From Gammaproteobacteria bacterium (GTDB lineage Bacteria > Pseudomonadota > Gammaproteobacteria > Pseudomonadales > Cellvibrionaceae): a stretch of 64,000 bases of DNA. The notes under the pieces were generated by a model. That model saw only the letters and a program-made list of their open reading frames with translations, ran no database searches and was not told the origin of the DNA. Both the position numbers and the translations under genes were made by a program. The stretch spans positions 33,184 to 97,183 of the forward strand of contig JAGKWO010000015.1 of the NCBI GenBank assembly GCA_021151835.1. The letters are read 5' to 3'. How positions within the stretch are numbered: the stretch's first letter is position 1; every line of letters begins with the position of its first letter. Below are positions 26,138 through 35,311 of this stretch, piece after piece.

Positions 26138-27280
26138 ATGAACAATCACTCCCCTCTGACGAATCATCGCGCTGAAGGTAATTCGGGTCTTGGTGAGCAA
26201 TGTATAAAATCGATCGATTCGGTGAAGTCACGCATTTGGCTGGTATTTAGCCTTTATTACTTTATCCCCCTGTTCTACCTTCCGTTCGAGCCGTGGAAAT
26301 TATGTGGTTTATTAATTGCGTATGCTGTTTTTCTGGGGCTTTACGAACTCGCGATTACCATCAGTTCACGCAATGTATGGCAGCCAATCCTCGGGCTTGT
26401 GGTGCTCACGTCCATTACCACATTTTTTACACCCGGTAGTGCTACCTTTTTTAGTTACATCGGTTTTTTACTTGGGTTTTCCTACCGCCCACGCCAATGG
26501 ATGATATTTACAGGATTATTAATAGGCCTGATTTTAGTGCTGCATCTTTTTAATGAATATCGATTCCACTTTTTTGCATTCGGCGCAATTACCGGCTTGA
26601 TTACCATTGGTATCGTTGGGTTTGCCGAACGGGTGCGCTATGAGGCGCGCGTTTGCCAACAAAAAAGCCGCGAGGAAATCGAGCAGTTAGCCGTGATAGC
26701 CGAGCGTGAACGTATCGCCCGCGACTTACACGATATTCTTGGCCACACATTATCCAGCATCGCATTAAAAGCGGAACTTGCCGAAAAATTATTAGCGCAG
26801 GAAAAACATGAATCAGTGCAACAGCATTTATCGGAGCTGCACCAGATTGCGCGCAACAGTTTAAGTTTGGTACGGCAAACAGTATCCGGTTATAAACACC
26901 GCGGCCTCTCCGGGGAAGTAATGGAATTATGCGAAAGGTTGCGACAAAAAGGTTTTGTCGTTGAACTCAATGGCGAAATTCCACAACTCACCCCGCGCGC
27001 GGAAACTGCATTGATTTTGGCGCTCACTGAACTCACCACCAATATTTTACGGCACAGCAAAGGCGATCATTGCCAGATAGAGTTCGGGAAAAACGATGAC
27101 AAACTGGTTGTCACCATGCGCGATAACGGTGAAGTTGAATGCCTGGTGCCGGGCAATGGATTACGCGGAATCCAGGAGCGTTTACACGCACTGGCGGGCG
27201 AGTTGCAATCCTCCATTCATAAAGGTTGTGAATTTATTATTTCGCTTCCCAACCGTGAGTTACATCAGCAAGGATCATAA
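26138..27280 (+). CDS. Sensor histidine kinase, DesK/NarL-type (HisKA_3)
   Basis: 380 residues from the ATG at 26138; a further 27 upstream in-frame residues look non-native, so the start is uncertain. Five or six hydrophobic segments lie in the N-terminal 170 residues, followed by a coiled coil. The dimerisation motif RERIARDLHDILGHTLSSI carries the phospho-acceptor His of the HisKA_3 class. The ATPase domain has ELTTNILRHSKG (N-box) and GNGLRGIQERL. It pairs with the response regulator six bases downstream. The acetate transporter genes come next, hinting at carboxylate or membrane-state sensing (inference). Confidence 0.9.
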   Translation: MNNHSPLTNHRAEGNSGLGEQCIKSIDSVKSRIWLVFSLYYFIPLFYLPFEPWKLCGLLIAYAVFLGLYELAITISSRNVWQPILGLVVLTSITTFFTPGSATFFSYIGFLLGFSYRPRQWMIFTGLLIGLILVLHLFNEYRFHFFAFGAITGLITIGIVGFAERVRYEARVCQQKSREEIEQLAVIAERERIARDLHDILGHTLSSIALKAELAEKLLAQEKHESVQQHLSELHQIARNSLSLVRQTVSGYKHRGLSGEVMELCERLRQKGFVVELNGEIPQLTPRAETALILALTELTTNILRHSKGDHCQIEFGKNDDKLVVTMRDNGEVECLVPGNGLRGIQERLHALAGELQSSIHKGCEFIISLPNRELHQQGS

Positions 27281-27285
27281 CAATA

Positions 27286-27882
27286 ATGAAAATTTTATTA
27301 GCAGAAGATCAATCCATGGTACGCGGTGCATTGGCAGCACTGTTAGGAATGGAAGCCGGTTTTGAAATTACCCAGGCTGAAGACGGTGACCGCGCCTGGC
27401 TCCTCATGAAGCAAAATGCTTACGATATTTTATTAACGGATATTGAAATGCCCGGTCGCTCCGGCCTTGAACTGGCGCAATGGGTTCTGCAACAAAAGTT
27501 ACCGACCAGGACAATTATTATCACCACCTTTGGTCGCTCAGGTTATATTCGCCGCGCCATTGATATGGGTGTTACAGGCTTTTTATTAAAAGATGCACCG
27601 TCGCAGCAATTAATTGAAGCTATTTATAAAGTCATGGATGGCAAACGCGTGATTGATGGTGAGCTGGCCATGATGGCATTGGGGGAAGCAGATCCACTTA
27701 ACGATAAAGAGCGCCGTGCATTACGCCTTGCCGCAGAGGGTAAAACTACCGCTGAAATAGCCACTGTGCTGTGCTTGTCAGAAGGTACAGTGCGCAATTA
27801 TCTGTCGGAAGCCATTGCCAAGCTCCATGCCGTTAATCGTGTAGATGCCGCACGCATCGCGCGCCAGAAAGGCTGGATCTAG
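27286..27882 (+). CDS. NarL/LuxR-type response regulator
   Basis: 198 residues. REC domain: LLAEDQSMVR (acidic pair at 7-8), ILLTDIEMPGRSG (phospho-acceptor D53 region), IIITTFG, FLLKDAPS. The C-terminal LuxR-type helix-turn-helix is AAEGKTTAEIATVLCLSEGTVRNYLSEAIAKL. The gene is five bases after its kinase, so they are one operon. DesR-like regulators activate a nearby membrane or transport gene; the DUF485/actP pair 224 bases on is the obvious candidate. Confidence 0.93.
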   Translation: MKILLAEDQSMVRGALAALLGMEAGFEITQAEDGDRAWLLMKQNAYDILLTDIEMPGRSGLELAQWVLQQKLPTRTIIITTFGRSGYIRRAIDMGVTGFLLKDAPSQQLIEAIYKVMDGKRVIDGELAMMALGEADPLNDKERRALRLAAEGKTTAEIATVLCLSEGTVRNYLSEAIAKLHAVNRVDAARIARQKGWI

Positions 27883-27992
27883 GCAAATTGCGGATTTGAA
27901 AAAAGCCTGGATGTATCGCACGCGCCATAAATCGACGCAATTTCCCCCATCGTACTATTCCTGTCGCCGCAGTGTGGCTGTTAAAATCCCTC

Positions 27993-28014
27993 GCGCTGCC
28001 TATACTGGCAGCGC
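27993..28014 (+). promoter_or_regulatory. Inverted repeat overlapping a -10-like box before DUF485/actP
   Basis: GCGCTGCC and GGCAGCGC flank TATACT exactly, so the loop is a near-consensus -10 box. There is no good -35, which would fit activator-dependent transcription by the upstream response regulator. It could equally act as an RNA hairpin. Confidence 0.45.
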
Positions 28015-28106
28015 ATCAACAGCGATAAAAAATACAAAATGAGCCATACCGGCCGCCACACGACCCAACTACCTGCATTAAAACCCAATAAAGAACAGGG
28101 AAACCT

Positions 28107-28418
28107 ATGAACCATACTGAGACAATCCGGCAGTGGCCGGAGTACGCGGCCCTGACCCGCGCACGCAAAAAAATTATGTGGCCCCTTTCCATTGTGATTA
28201 TCGCTGCTTACTTTGCCTTGATTCTGGCAATCGGATTTACGCCTGCATCACTGGGTAATCCCATCGGTACAGGTGTAACGTCAATTGGAATTACCCTTGG
28301 GTTGGGCATCATTCTGCTCTGCTTTGTCATCACCGGTATTTATGTGTATTACGCCAACCGCGTGCTGGAGCCATTAAACCAGGCGATTATCAAAAAAGCG
28401 GAGGCATTGAAACAATGA
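28107..28418 (+). CDS. yjcH: DUF485 inner-membrane protein (YjcH family)
   Basis: 103 residues with two hydrophobic segments (about 27-48 and 62-85) and the family pattern YAALTRARKKIMWPLSI near the N-terminus. DUF485 proteins are almost always encoded just before ActP-type symporters. Here the stop overlaps the symporter ATG (ATGA), so they are translationally coupled. An AGGG ribosome site lies seven bases upstream. Likely a small accessory subunit of the acetate transporter. Confidence 0.92.
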   Translation: MNHTETIRQWPEYAALTRARKKIMWPLSIVIIAAYFALILAIGFTPASLGNPIGTGVTSIGITLGLGIILLCFVITGIYVYYANRVLEPLNQAIIKKAEALKQ

Positions 28419-30052
28419 ATATTCTTTCACGCCTGCTGCCGTTATTAATGGCTACCACCAGCCTGCCGGCAATGGCCCAATCCAATAGCATGGCTCCCGG
28501 GTCAGCCATTTTCATGTTTGTTTTATTTGTAGTGCTAACACTCGGTATTACCGTGTGGGCTTCAAAACGCACCAAAACTACCAAAGATTTTTATGCGGCC
28601 GGCGGTGGCATTACCGGATTCCAGAATGGTTTAGCGATTGCAGGGGATTACATGTCCGCGGCATCTTTTCTGGGCATTGCCGGACTGGTGTACACATCCG
28701 GGTTTGACGGTTTGATTTATGCGATTGGTTTTTTGGTCGGCTGGCCAATTGTGTTGTTATTAATCGCCGAGCCACTACGCAACCTGGGCAAATATACGTT
28801 TGCGGATGTTGCGTCCTTTCGCTTGCAACAAAAACCGATCCGCATACTCGCTGCCAGCGGCTCCCTGGTGACCGTAATTTTTTATTTGATTGCACAGATG
28901 GTGGGTGCCGGCAAATTGATTGAACTGCTGTTTGGTATGCAATATGAAGTTGCTGTCGTCATCGTTGGTGTTTTGATGACTATCTATGTCACTTTCGGTG
29001 GCATGCTCGCTACCACCTGGGTGCAACTTATCAAAGCCATTTTATTGCTTTCCGGTGCAACATTAATGGCGGTGCTGGTAATGGTGCAATTTGGTTTCAG
29101 CTTTGAAACCATGTTTGCAGAAGCCGTTAAAGTACACAGCAAAGGCGATGCGATTATGGCGCCCGGTACGCTCGTATCTGACCCTGTTTCTGCTATTTCA
29201 TTGGGCATAGCATTAATGTTCGGTACCGCCGGCTTACCGCATATTTTGATGCGTTTTTTCACGGTGCGCGATGCGGTTCAAGCGCGTCGTTCGGTGTTTT
29301 ATGCAACAGGTTTTATCGGTTATTTTTATATCCTTACCTTCATCATTGGCTTTGGTGCAATTGTGCTGCTTGCCGCTCATCCGGAATATTTTAGTAATGG
29401 TGCGTTGATCGGCGGTACCAACATGGCAGCAATTCGCCTGTCCCAGGCAGTGGGCGGAGACATGCTACTCGGATTTATTTCCGCCGTTGCCTTTGCCACT
29501 ATCCTCGCCGTAGTGTCCGGTTTGACGCTCGCAGGCTCCAGTGCAATTTCCCACGATCTCTATGCAACATTAATCCTCAAAGGCGAGCGCAACGAACGCA
29601 AAGAAATACGTGCATCGCGCATTGCAACTATTGTTCTCGGTGTGATTGCAGTATTGCTCGGCATCGTCTTTGAAAACCAAAACGTTGCGTTTATGGTTGG
29701 ATTAGCGTTCTGTGTTGCTGCCAGCGCCAACTTCCCGATTTTGCTGTTGAGCATGTATTGGCGCAAGCTCACAACACGCGGTGCAGTAATTGGGGGTTCG
29801 TTAGGTTTGCTAACGGCGGTTGTGTTGGTCTTTATTGGGCCAACGGTGTGGGTAGATGCATTTGGATTCAAAGAAGCCATCTTCCCTTATAAATATCCAG
29901 CTATCTTCTCGGTCAGTGTTGCGTTTATCGGGATCTGGGTTTTCTCATTACTGGATAACTCAGCAACAGCCAAAAACGAGCAAGCTGCATTTGATGCGCA
30001 GTTTGTTCGCTCACAAACGGGCATTGGGGCCGCAGAAGCTTCGGAGCACTAA
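28415..30052 (+). CDS. actP: Cation/acetate symporter ActP (sodium:solute symporter family)
   Basis: 545 residues with a cleavable-looking N-terminus and about 13 transmembrane segments. Family signatures are present: FYAAGGGITGFQNGLAIAGDYMSAASFLG in segments, TFADVASFRL, YVTFGGMLATTWVQ and FGTAGLPHILMRFFTV. It should import acetate and other short carboxylates together with a cation. It overlaps yjcH by four bases and follows the two-component genes, forming a probable acetate-uptake unit. Length is normal for the family (about 550). Confidence 0.94.
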   Translation: MNILSRLLPLLMATTSLPAMAQSNSMAPGSAIFMFVLFVVLTLGITVWASKRTKTTKDFYAAGGGITGFQNGLAIAGDYMSAASFLGIAGLVYTSGFDGLIYAIGFLVGWPIVLLLIAEPLRNLGKYTFADVASFRLQQKPIRILAASGSLVTVIFYLIAQMVGAGKLIELLFGMQYEVAVVIVGVLMTIYVTFGGMLATTWVQLIKAILLLSGATLMAVLVMVQFGFSFETMFAEAVKVHSKGDAIMAPGTLVSDPVSAISLGIALMFGTAGLPHILMRFFTVRDAVQARRSVFYATGFIGYFYILTFIIGFGAIVLLAAHPEYFSNGALIGGTNMAAIRLSQAVGGDMLLGFISAVAFATILAVVSGLTLAGSSAISHDLYATLILKGERNERKEIRASRIATIVLGVIAVLLGIVFENQNVAFMVGLAFCVAASANFPILLLSMYWRKLTTRGAVIGGSLGLLTAVVLVFIGPTVWVDAFGFKEAIFPYKYPAIFSVSVAFIGIWVFSLLDNSATAKNEQAAFDAQFVRSQTGIGAAEASEH

Positions 30053-30124
30053 AAATATATGCCCTGTTCATGCCATGGGTTTGAGCGGGGCTGTATTACC
30101 ATCACCGGACAGGGAAATTTTTAT

Positions 30125-30949
30125 GTGAATAAATATCTCCACCAAACTCTCTATTTTTTTCTTTTATTGATATTGATATTCGCGTCCCGCCAATCAATTG
30201 CGAACCCGGACGACGACTTTGATTATTCCCAAACTGTTGCACTCATCCTGAAAACTGAAAACGGTGGTTATATTTTCCAACGCCCAGAACAGGATGACCC
30301 AATAACTGACTTTGTGCCTGCATTTGCAATTACCTACAAATACACAGCCCAAATGCAGCCCAATCAGTCCGGGCTTGCACTGGACATGGAATCATTACAA
30401 CCTCAGCACACTTTTTTATTGATTAATAATCAGAGTACAAAATTGCTTTACCTTGGCGATCATTGGCTTGGGGATGAAAATGCCTTTGCCGTAATGGAAA
30501 CAGCAGATTATCAAAGCCTGAAAAATATTTTTGAATCGCGCATGAGGGTCAGCAAGCCTACTCCCGACGAAGCACAACAAGCCTACATTAAAAGTATCCA
30601 TGAACTCTGGCAGGAAGACAGTGAAGAGTTTTACCGGCGATATTATTTCCCGGAGCGAAACGCGCAAATCACTGCATCCTCCGCTTCTGCTGTTAGCTCG
30701 TCCTTTCCCGCAAGGGATTTTTCACAACAAAACAATCCGCCCCGAGAGCGCAGCAGCGCAACAATTAAAGATGGTGAGGATGCAACTCGCTTGACCGGCC
30801 CGGCTAAAAATAGTGAGGCACCTTACAAAGATCTTCAGGCAAATGCTGATTCGAATACAAAAGGTACCACTAATTTACAGCAAATATTACTGCTAATTTT
30901 TATTCTGGTTTTAACAGCACTCTATTGGTGGTGGCGTCAATCCAGATAA
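30125..30949 (+). CDS. Unknown protein with N-terminal signal and C-terminal membrane anchor
   Basis: 274 residues from the GTG at 30125, preferred to the ATG at 30059 because it places a clean signal/TM segment (LYFFLLLILIFAS) at the N-terminus and has AGGGA about ten bases upstream. A soluble domain follows (residues about 30-160; YSQTVALILKTENGGYIF, HTFLLINNQSTKLLYLGDHW), then a Ser/Pro/Asn-rich linker and a second TM segment (LLLIFILVLTALYWWW) close to the C-terminus with a short RQSR tail. I do not recognise the domain. It lies 72 bases after actP and shares its terminator, so it may belong to that unit. Confidence 0.7.
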   Translation: MNKYLHQTLYFFLLLILIFASRQSIANPDDDFDYSQTVALILKTENGGYIFQRPEQDDPITDFVPAFAITYKYTAQMQPNQSGLALDMESLQPQHTFLLINNQSTKLLYLGDHWLGDENAFAVMETADYQSLKNIFESRMRVSKPTPDEAQQAYIKSIHELWQEDSEEFYRRYYFPERNAQITASSASAVSSSFPARDFSQQNNPPRERSSATIKDGEDATRLTGPAKNSEAPYKDLQANADSNTKGTTNLQQILLLIFILVLTALYWWWRQSR

Positions 30950-30987
30950 AAAAGCCTGCCATCTAATTGGCAGGCTTTTTTATCTGG
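30942..30987. terminator. Perfect 20-bp bidirectional terminator
   Basis: CCAGATAAAAAAGCCTGCCA is inverted exactly around a six-base loop. It ends the actP-side operon on the plus strand (overlapping the last codons) and the GH16-like lipoprotein gene on the minus strand. Confidence 0.92.
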
Positions 30988-31003
30988 CGCAATCAGTTAA
31001 ATA

Positions 31004-31999
31004 TTACAAACCACAAGGTGATGGCAATGCCGGATTTTGTTCTTTAACTTCATCGACAAACGCAACTTTGCCACTGCGGTAACCTGCTACCAAGGTTTCA
31101 ACTTCAGCAGTAGATAATGCAACGCCTTCACGGAAAAACACCCAGTCGATGTCTTCCTGGTATTCACGCAACTCCGGGGAATCTACCGGACCCTGTGAGT
31201 TGTCAGCCCCTTTGGGCATAAACCATAAATTGAAATTGATCGACATAAAATCTTCCGGGTATACAGCGCTGCTGTGCTCGGAAAATAATTGTCCATCCAC
31301 ATAATAAACCACTTTGTTATCCGTCACGGTTAACACCAGGGTACGCCAGCCTGCATAGCTCCCCGCTTTGCGGGTGTACTCGTTAACTTTGGTCCAGGGC
31401 TTCAATTGGAAAGTGTCCCAAGTGGTGGTCCACATTGCCGGCACGGTGTTCTCACCCCAACCGCCATTAGGCAAGTACTCGAAATCAGTTTCGCTGTAAT
31501 TTTTATCCATAGGCGCTTTAAGCGGGCTGATTGCATAAAACGTCTGGATTACTTCGTCACCATCAGGGCCATAACTTGGTTCATCACGGAAAAACACCCG
31601 CGCCGCATAAGTACCTTCACGGTATTTGCGCGCATGGCAGAACTGGGTGTGGCGAGTATTTTCACCTTTGCCGCCGGTGACAGAACTCATACGGACAGCA
31701 CCGTTTTCGGCGCCGCTAATATCCTGGTGGAAAGAAATCCCTTCGGCCGACCATGTTGCGCCTTCAATACCGGGATGCCCCGTTTCGGTTCTTACTTTCC
31801 AGCCATTGTTGTGAAATGCGGCAAGATCCGCATAGCTGAAATCGTCAAAAAATATCGGCGCAGAAGCCGCCACTGGCGGTGGTGCTACCGATTGGGTGCT
31901 ACTGGTTTGCGTTGTGTCAGGTTTATTCTCACTGGAGTCACAGCCAGCCAACCCCATAGCGGCAACCAGACTAGTGAGTAGAATTATTTTTTTATTCAT
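31004..31999 (-). CDS. GH16-like lipoprotein
   Basis: 331 residues from the ATG at 31999, with GGAG eight bases upstream; a longer in-frame reading adds 18 charged residues before the signal and is unlikely. The signal MNKKIILLTSLVAAMGLAGC has a type II lipobox (LAGC, acylated Cys20) followed by D-S, and then a Thr/Ser/Pro linker. The rest is a concanavalin-like beta-sandwich (FFDDFSYADLAAF, EGTYAARVFF, GWRTLVLTVTDNKVVYYVDG, INFNLWFMP, WVFFREG). SETDFEYLP matches the ExDxE catalytic signature of GH16. It is probably an outer-membrane glucanase or binding protein. A LacI-type palindrome lies 56 bases upstream, which suggests sugar control. Confidence 0.82.
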   Translation of the reverse strand: MNKKIILLTSLVAAMGLAGCDSSENKPDTTQTSSTQSVAPPPVAASAPIFFDDFSYADLAAFHNNGWKVRTETGHPGIEGATWSAEGISFHQDISGAENGAVRMSSVTGGKGENTRHTQFCHARKYREGTYAARVFFRDEPSYGPDGDEVIQTFYAISPLKAPMDKNYSETDFEYLPNGGWGENTVPAMWTTTWDTFQLKPWTKVNEYTRKAGSYAGWRTLVLTVTDNKVVYYVDGQLFSEHSSAVYPEDFMSINFNLWFMPKGADNSQGPVDSPELREYQEDIDWVFFREGVALSTAEVETLVAGYRSGKVAFVDEVKEQNPALPSPCGL

Positions 32000-32054
32000 T
32001 GCCTTGCTCCTATCGCCCCTGCGATTGTGTTTGGAAGTTACATTTTGGCGCAAA

Positions 32055-32068
32055 AGACAACGTTGTCT
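32055..32068 (-). promoter_or_regulatory. LacI-family operator before the GH16-like lipoprotein
   Basis: AGACAACGTTGTCT is a perfect 14-bp palindrome with the central CG that LacI/PurR-type hinge helices read. It is 56-69 bases upstream of the lipoprotein start. No lacI-type gene lies in the window, so the repressor would act in trans. Confidence 0.65.
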
Positions 32069-32131
32069 ATCAAATTTGATCTTCTGCGAATAACTTAACC
32101 TGAATTTACACAGGGGTATAAAAAGCGGTAA

Positions 32132-32797
32132 TTAAAAATCCGGCTCACATACAATAAAAACGGTTTCACCGCTAACCGGATGGCTGAAACGCAGGTCTGT
32201 CGCATGCAACAGAAGCCTCTCAGCCGCCAAAGCAAATTCACCCCCATAAAACTCGCAACCGAGTATAGGATGGCCAATCGCCTGTAAGTGAAGGCGCAAT
32301 TGATGGGAGCGGCCAGTAATTGGATGCAATAAAACCCGGGTGGTGTTGGCCTGTTGATCACGCGCTATTACCCGATACTCAGTAACCGACGGTTTACCGC
32401 GTTCCTGGCAAATTTTATATTTAGGCCCCTCACCTGCCGCAATCGGCAAATCAATAACGCCTTCATCGTGCGGCAACAAGCCGGCGACTACGGCCGTATA
32501 GTGTTTGCTGACTGTGCGCGCCTGAAACTGCTTACTGATATGGGACAACGCCGGCTTGTTGAGCGGAATCACCATCACTCCGGAAGTATCAAAATCCAGA
32601 CGGTGCACTATGGCGGCCGTCGGAAATTCCACCTGCAACCGGCTAATAACCGAATCGCGATTGTGGGGATGGCGACCCGGCACACTCAGAAGCCTCGCCG
32701 GTTTATTAATAAGCAGGAAATCCTGCTCATTACGCAAAATCCGGAGTTCCTCCTGACAAGGGGGAAGGATGAATAATTGGTCGATATCAGCGTGCAT
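32132..32797 (-). CDS. rluA: RluA-type pseudouridine synthase
   Basis: 221 residues, close to the 219 of E. coli RluA. The catalytic motif HRLDFDTSG holds the essential Asp. Other family blocks are LLINKPARLLSVPGR, KHYTAVV and HPITGRSHQLRLHLQAIGHPILG. RluA makes pseudouridine at U746 of 23S rRNA and U32 of several tRNAs. It has no extra S4 domain, as expected for RluA rather than RluC or RluD. It stands alone, divergent from cysI. Confidence 0.93.
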   Translation of the reverse strand: MHADIDQLFILPPCQEELRILRNEQDFLLINKPARLLSVPGRHPHNRDSVISRLQVEFPTAAIVHRLDFDTSGVMVIPLNKPALSHISKQFQARTVSKHYTAVVAGLLPHDEGVIDLPIAAGEGPKYKICQERGKPSVTEYRVIARDQQANTTRVLLHPITGRSHQLRLHLQAIGHPILGCEFYGGEFALAAERLLLHATDLRFSHPVSGETVFIVCEPDF

Positions 32798-33096
32798 AAG
32801 TAAAATAGGTAAGCTAAAGCAAAAAAATCAATAAGGCCATGATACCAGCCAAACCCCAGTATTGGCGCGGATCATAACCCGGCGGAACAAGCTTAGATTG
32901 AATGGGTTATTCCCATCCACCCAGCCTGCTGCTATTTTGCCGCCGCAAGCTCGCTGGCCGGGACCTTTTCCTGTATCCTGCGCGCCTCCGATTATTAGCC
33001 TACAGTGCCATTCCGTGGTGGCCGTTATCCTTTGTCTTCGCTGGAGCTAACGCTAACCCGCGACGACGCTTTAACATCAGATAGGTATTTAGTTAC
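32798..33096. other. Divergent gap between rluA and cysI
   Basis: About 300 bases with several short overlapping frames, none with a ribosome site or recognisable product. It must hold the promoters of both flanking genes. I see no clear hairpin, and no T-box or other leader element. Confidence 0.4.
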
Positions 33097-34761
33097 ATGT
33101 ACATCTACGACGAGTACGACAACAGCATTTTGCGTCAGCGTATCGCCCAATTCCGCGGCCAGACCGAACGCTTCCTGGCAGGAGAGTTACCGCCGGAACA
33201 ATTCCTGCCGCTGCGTTTGCAAAATGGCCTTTACGTGCAACGCCTGGCACCCATGCTGCGGATCAACGTGCCCTACGGCATGATTAACTCTGCCCAGATC
33301 CGCAAACTGGCCCATATTGCGCGCTTTTATGACAAAGGCTATTGCCACGTCAGTACCCGTCAAAACATCCAGTACAACTGGCCGGATCTGACCGAGGTTC
33401 CGGACATCCTGGCTGAATTGGCCGATGTTGGCATGCATGGTACCCAGTCCAGCGGTAACTGTATCCGCAATACAACATCCGACCAGTTTGCAGGGGTTGC
33501 ACCGGACGAAATTATCGACCCGCGGCCCTACTGCGAAATCATTCGCCAATGGTCCAGCTTCCACCCGGAATTCGCCTTCCTGCCCCGCAAGTTCAAAATT
33601 GCAGTAACTGGCTCGACCCAGGACCGCGCAGCAGTACAAGTACATGACATCGGCCTGGAAGTTGTTTTCAATGATAAAGGCGACGTTGGTTTTAAAGTCT
33701 TTGTCGGCGGTGGATTGGGCCGCACACCGGTGATCGGTGTTGCGATTCGCAACTTCCTGCCGGAAGAAGATTTGCTGTCTTATCTCGAAGCGATTTTGCG
33801 CGTTTATAACCTCTATGGTCGCCGCGATAACAAATACAAAGCGCGTATCAAAATTCTGGTACGTGCATTAACGCCGGAGGTTTTCGCTCAAAAAGTAGAA
33901 GACGAATGGCAACATTTAAAAGATGGCAGCAATAAATTAACTCGCGCAGAAATTGAACGCGCCAAGGGTTTCTTTACGGCACCGGCATACGAGACTATCG
34001 ACAACGCCGTAGCGCAAGCCGCTGTGGCTGCACAAGCTGCTGATAGTGTCGCCTTCAGCAAATGGCTGCAACGCAATGTGCGCGAGCACAAAATCCCCGG
34101 CTACGCTGCCGTTACTCTGTCATTGAAGCCAACCGGTGTTGCACCTGGAGATATCACCGATTCACAACTGGAAGTCATCGCCGACCTTGCTGATGAATTC
34201 AGTTTTGGTGAAGCGCGTACAACACACGAACAAAATATTGTACTTGCAGATGTGAAGAAAACCGAGCTGTTCAATCTGTGGCAAAAAGCAAAAGCTGCGG
34301 GTTTTGCCACACCGAATATCGGCACGATCACCGACATTATCTGCTGCCCCGGCGGCGACTTTTGTTCGCTCGCTAACGCCAAATCCATTCCGATCGCGGA
34401 AGCGATCCAGCGTCAGTTTGACGATCTGGATTATGTTTATGATTTGGGTGATATCGACCTGAACATTTCCGGCTGTATGAACGCCTGTGGTCATCACCAC
34501 GTTGGCCATATCGGCATCCTGGGTGTGGATAAAGCGGGTAAAGAATACTATCAGGTGCAGTTGGGAGGCAGCGCGAGCAACGATGCGTCGCTCGGCGATG
34601 TACTTGGCCCCTCCTTTAGTGCTGATGATATGCCGACCGTGATCCAAAAACTGGTTGATGTCTATCTTGCCAATCGCACCCAGGAAGAATTGTTTATCGA
34701 TACCTATCGCCGTATAGGTGCAGCTCCCTTCAAGGAGAAAGTGTATGCCAAAGCTAATTAA
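33097..34761 (+). CDS. cysI: Sulfite reductase hemoprotein (CysI-type, nitrite/sulfite reductase family)
   Basis: 554 residues. The four cysteines that bind the siroheme-linked [4Fe-4S] cluster are present as CCPGGDFC (C417, C423) and SGCMNACGHHH (C460, C464). Substrate-site residues appear in STRQNIQYNW and GNCIRNTTSDQFAG. The two pseudo-repeated ferredoxin-like halves are intact. The reaction is six-electron reduction of sulfite to sulfide in the cytoplasm. The reductase partner is not CysJ here; this class goes with a DUF934 protein, encoded next with a 17-nt overlap. Siroheme comes from CysG, encoded at 49 kb. Confidence 0.93.
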   Translation: MYIYDEYDNSILRQRIAQFRGQTERFLAGELPPEQFLPLRLQNGLYVQRLAPMLRINVPYGMINSAQIRKLAHIARFYDKGYCHVSTRQNIQYNWPDLTEVPDILAELADVGMHGTQSSGNCIRNTTSDQFAGVAPDEIIDPRPYCEIIRQWSSFHPEFAFLPRKFKIAVTGSTQDRAAVQVHDIGLEVVFNDKGDVGFKVFVGGGLGRTPVIGVAIRNFLPEEDLLSYLEAILRVYNLYGRRDNKYKARIKILVRALTPEVFAQKVEDEWQHLKDGSNKLTRAEIERAKGFFTAPAYETIDNAVAQAAVAAQAADSVAFSKWLQRNVREHKIPGYAAVTLSLKPTGVAPGDITDSQLEVIADLADEFSFGEARTTHEQNIVLADVKKTELFNLWQKAKAAGFATPNIGTITDIICCPGGDFCSLANAKSIPIAEAIQRQFDDLDYVYDLGDIDLNISGCMNACGHHHVGHIGILGVDKAGKEYYQVQLGGSASNDASLGDVLGPSFSADDMPTVIQKLVDVYLANRTQEELFIDTYRRIGAAPFKEKVYAKAN

Positions 34762-35248
34762 AGACGGTTCGATTATTGACAATGAGTGGACGCTCATCGC
34801 CAAACCTGAGGGTGATGTTGCTGCATTGGAAGTGCCGGCAGGCCAGGTAATTATTCCTGTAGGCACCTGGCTCGCGCAAAAAGAAACATTGCAAACTCGC
34901 ACAGATATTGGTGTGTGGCTGGATAGTGATGACAGTGCTGAGTTAATTGGTGCAGACGCCAATCGGTTTCCGGTAATCGGTGTTAACTTTCCATTGTTTA
35001 TGGATGGCCGTTCATTTTCCACCGCACGCTTGTTGCGTGAACGTTACGGTTTTACCGGCGAGTTGCGTGCAGTGGGTAATTTTATCCGCGACCAGCTTTG
35101 TTACCTGCGCCGCTGCGGTGTTAATGCTTTCGCATTTGCCAACCCGGAAATCAACCTGGAGGAAGCCGTTAAATCCTTGCAGGATTTCCAGGAATATTAT
35201 CAGGCATCAGTAGATCAGCCGTTACCATTATTCAGGCGTCGCGCTTGA
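34745..35248 (+). CDS. DUF934 protein, partner of sulfite reductase
   Basis: 167 residues from the ATG at 34745, which has AAGGAG seven bases upstream, so I reject the in-frame start nine residues earlier. It overlaps the end of cysI by 17 nt. Family blocks are PVIGVNFPLFMDGRSFS, ARLLRERYGFTGELRAVGNFIRDQL and RCGVNAFAF. DUF934 proteins are found with single-chain sulfite reductases and are needed for assimilation in some species, possibly for electron delivery. The exact role is unsettled. Confidence 0.92.
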   Translation: MPKLIKDGSIIDNEWTLIAKPEGDVAALEVPAGQVIIPVGTWLAQKETLQTRTDIGVWLDSDDSAELIGADANRFPVIGVNFPLFMDGRSFSTARLLRERYGFTGELRAVGNFIRDQLCYLRRCGVNAFAFANPEINLEEAVKSLQDFQEYYQASVDQPLPLFRRRA

Positions 35249-35263
35249 TACAAGAAATAAAAA

Positions 35264-35289
35264 CGCCGCGTAATAGCGGCGTTTTTTTT
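35264..35289 (+). terminator. Intrinsic terminator of cysI-DUF934
   Basis: CGCCGC-GTAATA-GCGGCG followed by T8, 16 bases past the stop. Confidence 0.93.
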
Positions 35290-35311
35290 GGCACCAGGTA
35301 ATTTACCTGCA

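Noticed and set aside
34162..35022. 286-codon minus-strand frame
   Set aside because: Antisense to cysI and DUF934, both with firm motifs and ribosome sites.
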